The notes: generated by a model not told the origin, from the letters alone. A DNA stretch of 44,121 nt from an uncultured Clostridia bacterium (GCA_944376295.1 CALWCE010000016.1:1-44121), one strand, 5' to 3'. Counted from the first letter of the stretch, positions 33,971-42,000 are shown. Numbers and translations are program-made.

Positions 33971-34765
33971 ATGAACAGGTTTGACAACGAAAACGACAGG
34001 GAGCGCTTCTCCCGCACGCGCGCTCTCCTCGGGGAGGAGGCGATGCAAAAGCTCGCCGCATCCCGCGTGGCGGTGTTCGGGCTGGGCGGCGTGGGCGGAC
34101 ACTGCGCCGAGGCATTGGCGCGTTCGGGCGTCGGCGCGCTCGACCTCATCGATGGGGACTTTGTCGCCCTCTCCAACTGCAACCGCCAGGTATTTGCGAC
34201 GGATCAAACGATCGGCATGCGCAAAGCGGAGGCGGCGAAGGAGCGCATCGCCCTCCTCTCCCCCCGCTGCCGCGTGACGGCGCACGATCTTTTTTTCCTG
34301 CCCGAGAACGCAGGAGACCTCGACTTTTCCGCCTTCGACTATGTGGTGGACGCCATCGACACGGTGAGCGGCAAAATAGCCATTTTGGAGCGCGCCCGCC
34401 TTGCAGGCGTTCGCGCCGTCAGCGCGATGGGCGCGGGCAACAAGCTCGACCCCACCCGCTTCGAAGTCGCGCCGATCGAAGAAACTTCCGTCTGCCCGCT
34501 CGCCCGCGTCATGCGGAGGGAGCTCAAAAAACGAGGCATTGCGGGCGTCAAGGCGGTGTATTCCAAAGAAGAGCCCCGCCTTCCCCGCTTTGACGGCGAG
34601 CTGCAAGACGACCCCGCCGCTGCCCCCGCAGAAGGCGCGGACGGGAGCCCCGCGGACGGAACGGCGAACCGCAGACCCGTCCCGGGGAGCGTCGCGTTCG
34701 TCCCTTCGGTGATGGGGCTCATCCTGGCGGGCGAGGTCATCAAAGACCTGACGGGCATCCGCTGA
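33971..34765 (+). CDS. tcdA: tRNA threonylcarbamoyladenosine dehydratase (TcdA/YrvM)
   Basis: E1-like enzyme that cyclises t6A37 of tRNA to ct6A. In this 264-residue protein RTRALLGEEAMQKL precedes the nucleotide-binding loop FGLGGVGGHCAEALARSG (about 35-52). LSNCNRQ, DAIDTVSGK and SAMGAGNKLDP follow, and FVPSVMGL is near the C-terminus. An Ala/Gly/Asp-rich insert of about 25 residues lies before the C-terminal segment. The ATG at 33971 matches family N-termini; an in-frame ATG at 33803 precedes the promoter and is rejected. Confidence 0.92.
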   Translation: MNRFDNENDRERFSRTRALLGEEAMQKLAASRVAVFGLGGVGGHCAEALARSGVGALDLIDGDFVALSNCNRQVFATDQTIGMRKAEAAKERIALLSPRCRVTAHDLFFLPENAGDLDFSAFDYVVDAIDTVSGKIAILERARLAGVRAVSAMGAGNKLDPTRFEVAPIEETSVCPLARVMRRELKKRGIAGVKAVYSKEEPRLPRFDGELQDDPAAAPAEGADGSPADGTANRRPVPGSVAFVPSVMGLILAGEVIKDLTGIR

Positions 34766-34907
34766 ACCCCACCCCCGCGCCGCATGATTTATAAGGAAAC
34801 CGCCTCATCCCCGCCGCCCCGTGCCCTTCCATAAGGGAGGCGAAAGGCAAACATAAGAGATTTTTATTGCAGCGGGGCAAAAAAGCGCTCCGCCGCCCCC
34901 ATGATAT

Positions 34908-34937
34908 TTGACAATAAAATGCGGTGCGTGTTATAAT
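34908..34937 (+). promoter_or_regulatory. Sigma-A promoter of asnA
   Basis: Perfect TTGACA (34908-34913), 18-base spacer, perfect TATAAT (34932-34937), then AGAGGT and the ATG at 34957. Confidence 0.88.
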
Positions 34938-34956
34938 TCCAAAAAGAGGTAACAAC

Positions 34957-35964
34957 ATGAACCGCATCGTCATCCCCGAAACTTACCGTCCCGCGCTGGG
35001 CGGCTACGATCTTCAGTGCGCCATCGGCTATATCAAACACGGCTTCCAGGCCGAACTCGAGCGCTCCCTGCGCTTGAAGCGCGTCTCCGCGCCCCTCTTC
35101 GTCTCCGCCGACTCCGGCCTCAACGACGACTTAAGCGGCACCGAACGCCCCGTCGCCTTCGACATCCCCGCCATCAGCAAGGAGGGGCAGATCGTGCACT
35201 CCCTCGCCAAATGGAAGCGGCTGGCGCTCAAAAAGTACGGCTTTCAGATGCACGAAGGGCTGTATGCCGACATGAACGCCGTCCGCCGCGACGAAGCACT
35301 CGACAATCTCCACTCCGTCTATGTCGACCAGTGGGATTGGGAGAAGATCATCTCCCGCGAGGACCGCTGCACCGACTTTTTATATGCGACGGTGCGCGCC
35401 ATCGTGAACGCCGTGTGCAACGTGAGCGAGGCGTTGAAGCGCGAATTCCCGCAGATCGCCGTCTCCCTCTCGCGCGAGGTCGCCTTCGTCTCCTCGCAGG
35501 AGCTTGAAGACCGCTGGCCCGAACTTACGCCCGAAGAACGGGAGACCGCCTTCGTTAAAGAACACCCGACCGCCTTCATCACGCAGATCGGCGGGGCGCT
35601 GAAGTCGGGCAAGCCGCACGGCTGCCGCGCGCCCGACTACGACGACTGGCAGCTCAACGGCGATCTCTTCTTTTGGCACGAGACGCTCGGCTGCGCGCTC
35701 GAAGTTTCGTCGATGGGCATCCGCGTGGACAGCGCCTCCCTCGACAGACAGCTCACGATCGCGGGCTGCGACTACCGCCGCGCCTTCCCCTTCCACAAGA
35801 TGCTGCTCGAAGGGGAGCTTCCCCTCACGATCGGCGGCGGTATCGGCCAGTCCCGCCTGTGCATGCTGATGATCGGCTGCGCGCACATCGGCGAAGTGCA
35901 GGCGAGTTTGTGGGACGAGAACACCCGCGCCGTCTGCCGCGAAAAGCACATCCCCCTGCTCTGA
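34957..35964 (+). CDS. asnA: Aspartate-ammonia ligase (asparagine synthetase A)
   Basis: Makes asparagine from aspartate, ammonia and ATP. The 335-residue length is typical. QCAIGYIKHGFQAELER, SAPLFV, SGLNDDLSGTERPVAF, KWKRLALKKY, VDQWDWEK and the C-terminal GGGIGQSRL of the class II aminoacyl-tRNA-synthetase-like fold are all present. Start at 34957 with AGAGGT; a start 33 bases earlier would overlap the -10 box. Monocistronic, with its own promoter and terminator. Confidence 0.96.
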   Translation: MNRIVIPETYRPALGGYDLQCAIGYIKHGFQAELERSLRLKRVSAPLFVSADSGLNDDLSGTERPVAFDIPAISKEGQIVHSLAKWKRLALKKYGFQMHEGLYADMNAVRRDEALDNLHSVYVDQWDWEKIISREDRCTDFLYATVRAIVNAVCNVSEALKREFPQIAVSLSREVAFVSSQELEDRWPELTPEERETAFVKEHPTAFITQIGGALKSGKPHGCRAPDYDDWQLNGDLFFWHETLGCALEVSSMGIRVDSASLDRQLTIAGCDYRRAFPFHKMLLEGELPLTIGGGIGQSRLCMLMIGCAHIGEVQASLWDENTRAVCREKHIPLL

Positions 35965-36000
35965 CCTTTTGGGAACATCACGCCCCACTCGAAAAATCGC

Positions 36001-36031
36001 GCCCCCGAGCCTCCCTCGGCGGGCATTTTTT
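36001..36031 (+). terminator. Rho-independent terminator of asnA
   Basis: GCCCCCGAG (36001-36009) pairs with CTCGG-c-GGGC (36015-36024, one bulge) and is followed by ATTTTTTA, 37 bases after the asnA stop. Confidence 0.8.
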
Positions 36032-36105
36032 ATTGCGCCGCGGCTTTTGTTCTCGTCCGAACCGCGCCGACACGCCGCTCATTTGGTTCCGAGCGCTCCC
36101 GCGCC

Positions 36106-36270
36106 TCAGACGTCATCGCCAAAGCCGTCATCGAAGCCGTCGTCCGAACCGCCCTCATAGGCATCGATGGCAGTCATCGTCTCCAAAAAATCATGCTCCC
36201 CGTCGCCGTCAAAGTCAAACAAGTCCAACGGATCGTACACGTCGCCCATATCATCCCGGAAGTCTTTCAT
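36106..36270 (-). CDS. Small acidic protein with an EF-hand-like loop
   Basis: The 54-residue, strongly acidic protein is unrecognised by name. Its centre reads DFDGDGEHDFLE, which places Asp at EF-hand loop positions 1, 3, 5 and 9, Gly at 6 and Glu at 12. It ends in a DDGFDDGFGDD tail. A single calcium-binding loop is therefore plausible, though position 8 is His instead of a hydrophobic residue. The ATG at 36268-36270 follows AAAGGAG, and a good promoter lies just upstream, supporting a real gene. Confidence 0.72.
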   Translation of the reverse strand: MKDFRDDMGDVYDPLDLFDFDGDGEHDFLETMTAIDAYEGGSDDGFDDGFGDDV

Positions 36271-36298
36271 CACAATTCTCCTTTTGTTGTTCAAAACG

Positions 36299-36327
36299 AT
36301 CATATCATAGTTTACATTGTTTTGCAA
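36299..36327 (-). promoter_or_regulatory. Promoter of the small acidic protein gene
   Basis: Minus-strand TTGCAA (36322-36327), 17-base spacer, TATGAT (36299-36304), about 30 bases before the ATG. Confidence 0.72.
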
Positions 36328-36362
36328 GAGCCGCCCTGCTATTTTCGCCCGAAAGGGCTCGT

Positions 36363-36887
36363 TCAGAGCGTGCTTTTGCAGAGCGTCGCCTCTTCGGGGC
36401 GGCAGATGTCGTAAACGTCGTTGAAGCTGAGATCGAACTGAACGGTCCCGTCCGTCAGCGGCGTCGCTTCCAAGCTGTCTGCGCCCGCAACAAGACGGGC
36501 AAACTCTTTCGGGTCGGAGACCGAGAGCAACGCGCAGGTCACGCTGAGCGACAACGTCGTGCCGAGCAGCGGATCCTGTCTCACTTGAAATACTGCCGAG
36601 GGTTCTTCCCTGCGGAAGAAGTCCTCGAGCTTTGCGATCGCCCCGGTCACCTCTTCAAAGCGTTTTCCGTTCTCCCGCAGACAGACGACGGGCGGCAGCT
36701 TTGCCCTGAGCCAGCCGCAGAAGGCGCCGAGGATTTCATCCGTTTCCTCGGGATCGGGCACGGGCGCGGCGGACGGCTCGCCCGCATCCCGCTCCCCAAA
36801 CCCTTCGTAAAATTCTTTGACGAACAATTCTTCGAGTTCCGCCATCTCGCGCCTTGCAAAGGGCGCACGTCTTGTGTTGTGTTTCAT
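36363..36887 (-). CDS. Hypothetical protein, function unknown
   Basis: The 174-residue, soluble, acidic protein is unrecognised. A basic N-terminus (MKHNTRRAPFARRE) precedes helices with AELEELFVKEFYEGF, a Pro-rich linker and a mixed alpha/beta C-terminal half. No catalytic motif, signal peptide or membrane segment is visible. The ATG at 36885-36887 follows GGAGG by five bases. The region upstream holds a 36-bp tandem repeat that could carry its promoter. Confidence 0.65.
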   Translation of the reverse strand: MKHNTRRAPFARREMAELEELFVKEFYEGFGERDAGEPSAAPVPDPEETDEILGAFCGWLRAKLPPVVCLRENGKRFEEVTGAIAKLEDFFRREEPSAVFQVRQDPLLGTTLSLSVTCALLSVSDPKEFARLVAGADSLEATPLTDGTVQFDLSFNDVYDICRPEEATLCKSTL

Positions 36888-36966
36888 GGTAACCTCCAAA
36901 AATAAAATCAGCTCCGGAGCCGTCTTCCTGCGCTGCGTTTACGGCGCAAGACCGCTATCCAGTACA

Positions 36967-37085
36967 GGGGATAACCCCCTCTCTGAATATAGTCACAAGG
37001 GGGTTACAGTTCCGCTCTATATAAAGAGTAAAATGGGGGTGACAAACGCCGCTCTTTATAAAAGCAACAAGGGGGACACAGCGCA
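36967..37085. repeat. 36-bp-period tandem repeat
   Basis: GGGGG blocks fall at 36999, 37035 and 37071, exactly 36 bases apart. Each full unit carries a GCTCT-wTATA-AA core. A degenerate fourth copy begins at 36967. AACCCCCT (36973-36980) and AGGGGGTT (36998-37005) form an 8-bp inverted repeat. It may be an operator or promoter array for the minus-strand gene at 36363-36887. Confidence 0.65.
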
Positions 37086-37117
37086 CAAAAAAAGCCGTCC
37101 CGAAGCATCGAGACGGC
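37084..37117 (-). terminator. Rho-independent terminator of the candidate RNA
   Basis: Minus-strand GCCGTC-t-CGA/TCG-g-GACGGC (ten pairs including one U-G) is followed by TTTTTTTGTG. Plus-strand arms are 37094-37103 and 37108-37117. Confidence 0.85.
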
Positions 37118-37182
37118 AGGTATGGAAGTCAGGAAAAAGCATAAAGAACAGGACGACGGGCGTTCGTCGGCGCGAATGACAG

Positions 37183-37227
37183 AAAAAAAGGGTAAAAAAA
37201 GAAAGCAGCCGCCAGCCAACAGGCTGC
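37183..37227 (-). terminator. Internal terminator-like hairpin within the candidate RNA
   Basis: GCAGCC and GGCTGC (arms 37222-37227 and 37205-37210) are followed by TTTCTTTTTTTACCCTTTTTTT. A competing CAGCC-tgtt-GGCTG stem occupies the same 5' arm, an arrangement seen in attenuators. Confidence 0.55.
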
Positions 37228-37292
37228 ATGTCGCGGGGCTCCGAGGACGAAAGCCTTACGGCTAACACCGAGCATACTGCTTTCCTATGCTC

Positions 37293-37321
37293 ATGCTATC
37301 ATATCCCGCAAATTAAGTCAA
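37293..37321 (-). promoter_or_regulatory. Promoter of the candidate RNA
   Basis: Minus-strand TTGACT (37316-37321), 17-base spacer, TAGCAT (37293-37298). Confidence 0.55.
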
Positions 37322-37387
37322 CCGATTTTAAGAGAAATATCATAAGTTGCAATGCGGCACCACCTTGCACGCCGTCTTCGGCGTCGC

Positions 37388-37709
37388 GCGAACCGCCGGG
37401 TCCTTCATCCACCCGGCAAGGGAACCAAAACAAAAATTGAGCAGGCATAAACGAAACCCCAACGCCGGGAATACTTCGGCGGCTAAGCCGCCTCGTGCCA
37501 TTGCTCCGCAATGGGGCGAACCGCCGGGTCCATCATCCGCCCGGCAAGGGCGCCACATACAAAAAAATGAGCAGGTACAAGCGACTCCCCAATGCCGGGA
37601 ATCAACCGACACCCCTAAAGGGGTCCCCTCGGTTGGGCTTCGGCGTAAACGCCTCGCGCGAACCGCCGGGTCCATCATCCGCCCGGCAAGGGCGCCACAT
37701 ACAAAAAAA
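37388..37709. repeat. Three copies of a REP-like palindromic repeat
   Basis: Copies begin at 37388, 37516 and 37658. Each starts GCGAACCGCCGGGTCC and continues into CCCGGCAAGGG, forming a GCCGGG/CCCGGC-type stem, followed by an A-rich tract and, in copies 1 and 2, GAGCAGG. Copies 2 and 3 are identical over about 50 bases; copy 1 has diverged. Spacing is 128 and 142 bases, with unrelated palindromes between. Confidence 0.75.
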
Positions 37710-37726
37710 TAAGCACACCATTGTGC
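37702..37726 (-). terminator. Terminator of the recombinase operon
   Basis: Minus-strand GCACA-atgg-TGTGC is followed by TTATTTTTTTG, starting three bases after the recombinase stop. The T-tract coincides with the A-rich end of the third REP-like copy. Confidence 0.7.
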
Positions 37727-37728
37727 AC

Positions 37729-39189
37729 TCATTTTTTTGTTGGTGACCCCTTTGAGGTGAAAGGCGAACTGTTCACTTCCTCAAAACTTACCGTCTTGCT
37801 GCGGCCCTTGTAGTTGTATGTAATGACGAAATGGTCGTCATACAGGTAAATACTGTTCACAAATCCGTCGATGAGCCGTTGCTTGCCCTCCTGCGTGGAG
37901 ATGTCTATCTTGCGGAAGTTGTAGAGAGCGAATAAGATTTGTTCCTTCGTCAGCACGGGATTGCGCGTCTGCGCCTCAAAGAGTTCAATTTCGAGATTGC
38001 GCTTGCGCTCCTCCAGCTCGTCCAGCGCCTTCTTCGTCGCGGAGGAATAGATGCCCTGCGCGATCGCCTCCACCAAGTTATTCAGCTTAGTCTCCACGCC
38101 CGTCAGCTGCGCTTGGATAGAGCTTTCCGCGCTGTCCTCCTGCAGCTGCAATTCATAGACGCGGTCTGCAAGTTCCTCGATGACCTCATCGCTTGCAAGC
38201 AGCTCCTTGATCTCGTCCAACACGAGTTCTTCCAACCATTCCTTTCGGACGGACTTCTTGTCGCACTTACTTTGCTTGGCATGATTGCACTTGTAGTAGC
38301 GGTATTGCCGCGCGGTGTGGCTGCTGCCGATGACGCCCGTCATCATTGCCCCGCATTTCCCGCAAAAGAGGCGCGTCGTGAGCAAGTAATCGTCCTCGCT
38401 TCTGTGCATGGCGGGGGCTTTTTTATTGCGTGCCATGCGCTCCTGCACGGCGTTGAAAGTTTCCTCATCGATAATGGCAGGCATAGCGTTCGGGAGGACG
38501 ATGTCGCCGAACTTATACTCGCCGATATACTTGCGGTTGGTGAGGATACGGAAGACGGCATTGTACTTCATCTCAAAGCCCTTGTGCCGGATGCCGCGCT
38601 CGTTGAGCAGTTTGACGATGTCATTGACGCGCATTCCGTCGAGATAGCGCGTGTAAATTTCACGGACGACGGGTGCGAGGGTCTCGTCGATCTGGTAATG
38701 GTCGGTGTCGTCCACATAGTAGCCGAAGGGCGGGCGCACGCCGTTGCTCTTGGCTTTGAGAGCGTTCTCCGTCATGCCGCGCTTGACCTTCTCGGAAAGC
38801 TCCGCCGAATAGAATTCTGCATAGCCCTCGAGGAGCGATTCGAGCAAGATGCCCTCCGCGCCCTGAGAGATAGTCTCTTTCGCGGAGATGACGCGCACGC
38901 CGTTCTTTTTGAGGACATTTTTATAGTAGGCGGAATCGTAGCGGTTGCGGGCAAAGCGGTCTAATTTCCAGACGAGGATGCAGTCGAAAGCGTGCTTATA
39001 GCTGTCCTTGATCATACGCTGGAATTCGGGGCGGTGGTCGGTCTTGGCAGACTGCGCCCTGTCGATGTAATTCCCGATGACCTCGATGCCATTGAAATTG
39101 GCATACTCCAAACACTCGCGGAGCTGCCCCTCGATACTTGCCTCATTCTGCTTTTCCGAACTGAATCGGGCGTATATTACGGCTTTCAT
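37729..39189 (-). CDS. Large serine recombinase
   Basis: The 486-residue site-specific recombinase has a resolvase domain with YARFSSEKQ (nucleophile Ser10 or Ser11) and VWKLDRFARNRYDS (about residues 70-84). The Recombinase domain follows (PPFGYYVDDTD, RILTNRKYIGEYK), then a zinc ribbon (CGKCGAMMTG...CNHAKQSKC) and a coiled coil (about 335-415). All expected domains are present, so it should be active. The ATG at 39187-39189 is nine bases after AAGGAGG. It lies 41 bases downstream of the unknown A+T-rich gene and probably shares the promoter at 42001-42029. Attachment sites could not be identified. Confidence 0.93.
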   Translation of the reverse strand: MKAVIYARFSSEKQNEASIEGQLRECLEYANFNGIEVIGNYIDRAQSAKTDHRPEFQRMIKDSYKHAFDCILVWKLDRFARNRYDSAYYKNVLKKNGVRVISAKETISQGAEGILLESLLEGYAEFYSAELSEKVKRGMTENALKAKSNGVRPPFGYYVDDTDHYQIDETLAPVVREIYTRYLDGMRVNDIVKLLNERGIRHKGFEMKYNAVFRILTNRKYIGEYKFGDIVLPNAMPAIIDEETFNAVQERMARNKKAPAMHRSEDDYLLTTRLFCGKCGAMMTGVIGSSHTARQYRYYKCNHAKQSKCDKKSVRKEWLEELVLDEIKELLASDEVIEELADRVYELQLQEDSAESSIQAQLTGVETKLNNLVEAIAQGIYSSATKKALDELEERKRNLEIELFEAQTRNPVLTKEQILFALYNFRKIDISTQEGKQRLIDGFVNSIYLYDDHFVITYNYKGRSKTVSFEEVNSSPFTSKGSPTKK

Positions 39190-39230
39190 TTGTTCATGCC
39201 TCCTTTTAATCAAGTGTTAAGGGAAATCCT

Positions 39231-40535
39231 TTATGGTGATTGGGCTATATCATACAATCTGACTGTTTCGGCCAAATATTTATCAAACAATGCAACATAC
39301 GATAATTGACCGCAATCTTTAAATGCTTGTCGTAATTTTCCGGTGATTATACAGATACATAAACCATAAAAGATATGCTCTTTATCACTCGGCAGGTCCT
39401 GTTTTGTATCTTCATACAGCCAATCTAAATCTTCACAAAAGTAGCTTCCATTATAATATGCGCGACTGTATTCATAGAATGTCGCTAACACACACAGTTC
39501 ATCAGTCGGCAAATCATAGATCAAAGATATTCCATCTTCAAAGAAGGACTCGCTGAAATTAGATTGATTTCTCAATTCGGATGCCTCGTAGAAATGCGGT
39601 TCCGTAATGTCAACCCTATCTGTATTTCGATGTGCGGCTAGAAACGCTCTAAGCTTTTCAAAGGTTGATTCAGAAATTGTTTTAAATTTCTGTTTCAATC
39701 CGATATTGTTACAGAACAAATAATGCTTTTTAATCAGAGAAATGGCTTCGCTTAGGTCGTTTTTAGACAGGGCATATTCGTTGCGTATGTTATTCAATAT
39801 GCAGCCAAACTCATTCGATTTCCAATCTTTAACCGGCGGAAGTTTTTTAGATATTTCTTCGATTTGGATTCTATTTAACTTTTTTGTAAAAGTACCGTGA
39901 TATAAGTCATTTAATTTCGCGCAAAAATCATATAGCAGATAATCAAAGCAACTTGAAACAACTTTGTACTTATTATAGAATATTCCAAGGTCAATTAAAC
40001 CTATATCCTTTAGGTTGGTATCAGACCAATTCTTTTTATAAGTGTATCTAAAGGCATCTCCGTCAACATCAAAAGCATAATCGATTAGACTATCGAAGAC
40101 TGGTTTTATCTCATTAAATCTCTCTTCAATTGTTACATCCATCTTTGCAAACGTTAAGAGGCACTCGACCAGTTTTGATATGTCATGCGTTTTTAAACTT
40201 CCCTTTATGGTTTCTGTCGTTTTGTCGTCTGTTTTAATATTGTACTTTCTTCGATAAATCGTTAAAAATTGCTTAATTAATAGCTTCAAGTACAGTTCAA
40301 CGGAATGTCGACAGCAAAACAAAAGTGGATACACCAATACATCTGCAGGGGTTTCCAAGGGTATGATATGCTGTATCAGTATATCTACGGACCTTTTATA
40401 TCCGTCTATAATATTACAATCTCTATCGGCTTCATTTACGCCCGAATTGTCTCCGACGCAAGCGCGAATTTCAAGTGGAGAAATATAATTTTCATAAGGA
40501 TTCAGCTTTAAAAGCTCTATTTCTTCAGGTGTCAT
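39231..40535 (-). CDS. Unknown A+T-rich protein, possibly HEPN-related
   Basis: The 434-residue protein is clearly richer in A+T than its neighbours, suggesting recent transfer. I recognise no family with confidence. The helix PLLFCCRHSVELYLKLLIKQF resembles the conserved helix of some HEPN-like proteins, but the catalytic R-x4-6-H is not obvious. The rest is helical, with many Tyr, Asp and Lys. No signal peptide or membrane segment is seen. The ATG at 40533-40535 overlaps the ATPase stop by 11 bases, so it is translated with the ATPase gene upstream; the recombinase follows. A defence or toxin role is possible but unproven. Confidence 0.6.
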   Translation of the reverse strand: MTPEEIELLKLNPYENYISPLEIRACVGDNSGVNEADRDCNIIDGYKRSVDILIQHIIPLETPADVLVYPLLFCCRHSVELYLKLLIKQFLTIYRRKYNIKTDDKTTETIKGSLKTHDISKLVECLLTFAKMDVTIEERFNEIKPVFDSLIDYAFDVDGDAFRYTYKKNWSDTNLKDIGLIDLGIFYNKYKVVSSCFDYLLYDFCAKLNDLYHGTFTKKLNRIQIEEISKKLPPVKDWKSNEFGCILNNIRNEYALSKNDLSEAISLIKKHYLFCNNIGLKQKFKTISESTFEKLRAFLAAHRNTDRVDITEPHFYEASELRNQSNFSESFFEDGISLIYDLPTDELCVLATFYEYSRAYYNGSYFCEDLDWLYEDTKQDLPSDKEHIFYGLCICIITGKLRQAFKDCGQLSYVALFDKYLAETVRLYDIAQSP

Positions 40536-41982
40536 ATTGTCTCTTCCTCTCATTTCTTACGCGTTCCACATAGCCGAGGAGATACAGGAAGGCGGGGGCG
40601 GGGATGCGGTAGATGCTCTTGTCGCCGTAGGCAAAGAGGCCAAAGTCCTCGGGGCGCTTGGTGATAACGAGGTTGGGGCGCTTGGCGTTCGTCTCCGTCA
40701 CGATGGCGTCGTCTTCCGAAATCTTTGCCTGCTCGCGGTACTTGACTTCGATCATGATGGGCTCAAAACGCTCCGACTTGACGACGATATCGATCTCCTT
40801 CCCCTTGCCGCCGCCGCGATAGTACCCGACCGTGGGGGAGTCGGCATAGTAGAAGGCCTTGATGTGCTTATAGACGGCCGTCTCGGCGATCAACCCCAGT
40901 TCTTCGGGGTCATTGGTGATGTCGTCCTTCATGAGAACGGCGTTGCGCATGGCGGCATCTGCAATATAGATCTTGTTCTGGTTCTTCAAGACCTTCTTTG
41001 CGTCGAGTGTCACGAGCGGACTCACATAGATGAGGCTCGCGCTCTCCAGATAGCCGATATACTTCTCGATGGTCGTGCGGCTGACGCCGTCCATCTCCTT
41101 TCCCATCGTCTGCAAGTTGATGATGTTAGAGGAATTGTAGCAAAGATAGAGGAAGATGCGCTCAATGTCGGCAATATTGCGGATGCCGTAGATGGCGGGA
41201 ATGTCGCGCTTCAAAGCCTTATCGACGATGTCCTCCCGCAGAACGCGCTGGGCATACAGGTCGTCCTTGCTCAAGGCGAGCTCCGGAAAGCCGCCTACCT
41301 GCAAGTAGCGGATAAAATGCACCTGCAGCGCGGAGAGTTTGCGCAGGATGTCCTGCTGCTCGCGCTCGTCGCGAAGATACAGCTGCATCGGGTCGATGTC
41401 CTTGGGAAGTTCTGGCACGGCGATCTGCAGCAGCTCGCAGTATTCATAGAAGGAGAGCGTGGGCACATGAATGAGCTTCCAGCGCCCGAGGCCGCTCTCG
41501 CTCGTCTTATCCGAGAGGATGGGGCTTGCCGAACCCGTCGCCATGATCTTGATCTTCGGGTCGGTATCGTAGAGGATCTTCAGCCAGCTGTTCCAGTCGG
41601 CGGCGTACTGGATCTCATCGAAAAAGCAATACACCTGCTCGCTCGCGGAAATGTTCGCGCGGAAGGTCTGCATGACGGTATCCACCGAGCACAGCTTCAA
41701 GAGCGGGTGATCGAAGGAGACGAACAGGATGTCCCTGGGAGAGATGCTGTCCTCGAGCAGCTTTGCGATGGTCTGATACATGATGGTCGTCTTTCCCGTG
41801 CGCCTTGCGCCGCAGAGTACAACGGAGCGGCGGATGTCCTCCCGCATCATGCAGTCGAGCGCCTCAAAATAGGCGAAGCGGTGCATGGGCTTGACGAAGT
41901 CCTTTTGGATAAACCCCGTCCGCCACCACGGGTTGTACGAAAATAAGAGATCTAAAATGTTTTCCTGATTGACGATCGGCAT
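40525..41982 (-). CDS. AAA-family ATPase with DUF4143 and nuclease-like C-terminus
   Basis: The 485-residue protein has Walker A GARRTGKT (58-65), Walker B CFFDEIQ (119-125), sensor ATGSAS, a winged-helix DUF4143-type middle and a C-terminal restriction-nuclease-like segment with Glu396, Asp398, Glu412 and Lys414 (EIDIVV...IEVKYRE). This matches the AAA_14/DUF4143 family, which is widespread, often mobile and of unknown function. AAGGAG precedes the ATG at 41980-41982; an in-frame start 13 codons earlier overlaps the promoter. It is first in the operon with the unknown gene and the recombinase. Confidence 0.88.
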   Translation of the reverse strand: MPIVNQENILDLLFSYNPWWRTGFIQKDFVKPMHRFAYFEALDCMMREDIRRSVVLCGARRTGKTTIMYQTIAKLLEDSISPRDILFVSFDHPLLKLCSVDTVMQTFRANISASEQVYCFFDEIQYAADWNSWLKILYDTDPKIKIMATGSASPILSDKTSESGLGRWKLIHVPTLSFYEYCELLQIAVPELPKDIDPMQLYLRDEREQQDILRKLSALQVHFIRYLQVGGFPELALSKDDLYAQRVLREDIVDKALKRDIPAIYGIRNIADIERIFLYLCYNSSNIINLQTMGKEMDGVSRTTIEKYIGYLESASLIYVSPLVTLDAKKVLKNQNKIYIADAAMRNAVLMKDDITNDPEELGLIAETAVYKHIKAFYYADSPTVGYYRGGGKGKEIDIVVKSERFEPIMIEVKYREQAKISEDDAIVTETNAKRPNLVITKRPEDFGLFAYGDKSIYRIPAPAFLYLLGYVERVRNERKRQYDT

Positions 41983-42000
41983 AGCATTCTCCTTGTGAGC

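Larger units (their letters stand above)
37084..37290 (-). ncRNA. Candidate structured small RNA, about 200 nt, unidentified
   Basis: A promoter at 37293-37321 is followed on the minus strand by GAGCATA/TATGCTC and AGCC-gtaa-GGCT (GNRA) hairpins, then a GCAGCC/GGCTGC stem with a long U-rich run (37183-37227). A CGACG/CGTCG hairpin and a strong final terminator (37084-37117) complete it. There is no credible open reading frame with a ribosome binding site. The length suggests a 6S-like or riboswitch-like RNA, but I cannot match it to a family. Confidence 0.5.
36900..37728. other. Repeat-rich non-coding region with candidate RNA
   Basis: I see no convincing protein gene in this stretch of about 830 bases. 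It contains a 36-bp-period tandem repeat (36967-37085), a predicted minus-strand transcript with two terminators (37084-37290), three REP-like copies (37388-37709) and the recombinase terminator (37702-37726). Open frames here are short and follow the repeats. Confidence 0.7.

Noticed and set aside
37084..37290. 6S RNA assignment for the candidate RNA
   Set aside because: The length fits, but I could not fold a long rod with a central open bubble by eye, so the family is left open.
37388..37709. CRISPR-like array
   Set aside because: Only three copies, unequal spacing of 128 and 142 bases, spacers far too long and themselves palindromic, and no cas genes.
37340..37732. A 130-codon minus-strand frame over the REP-like copies
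   Set aside because: Its sequence consists of translated repeats and lacks a ribosome binding site; better read as non-coding repeats.
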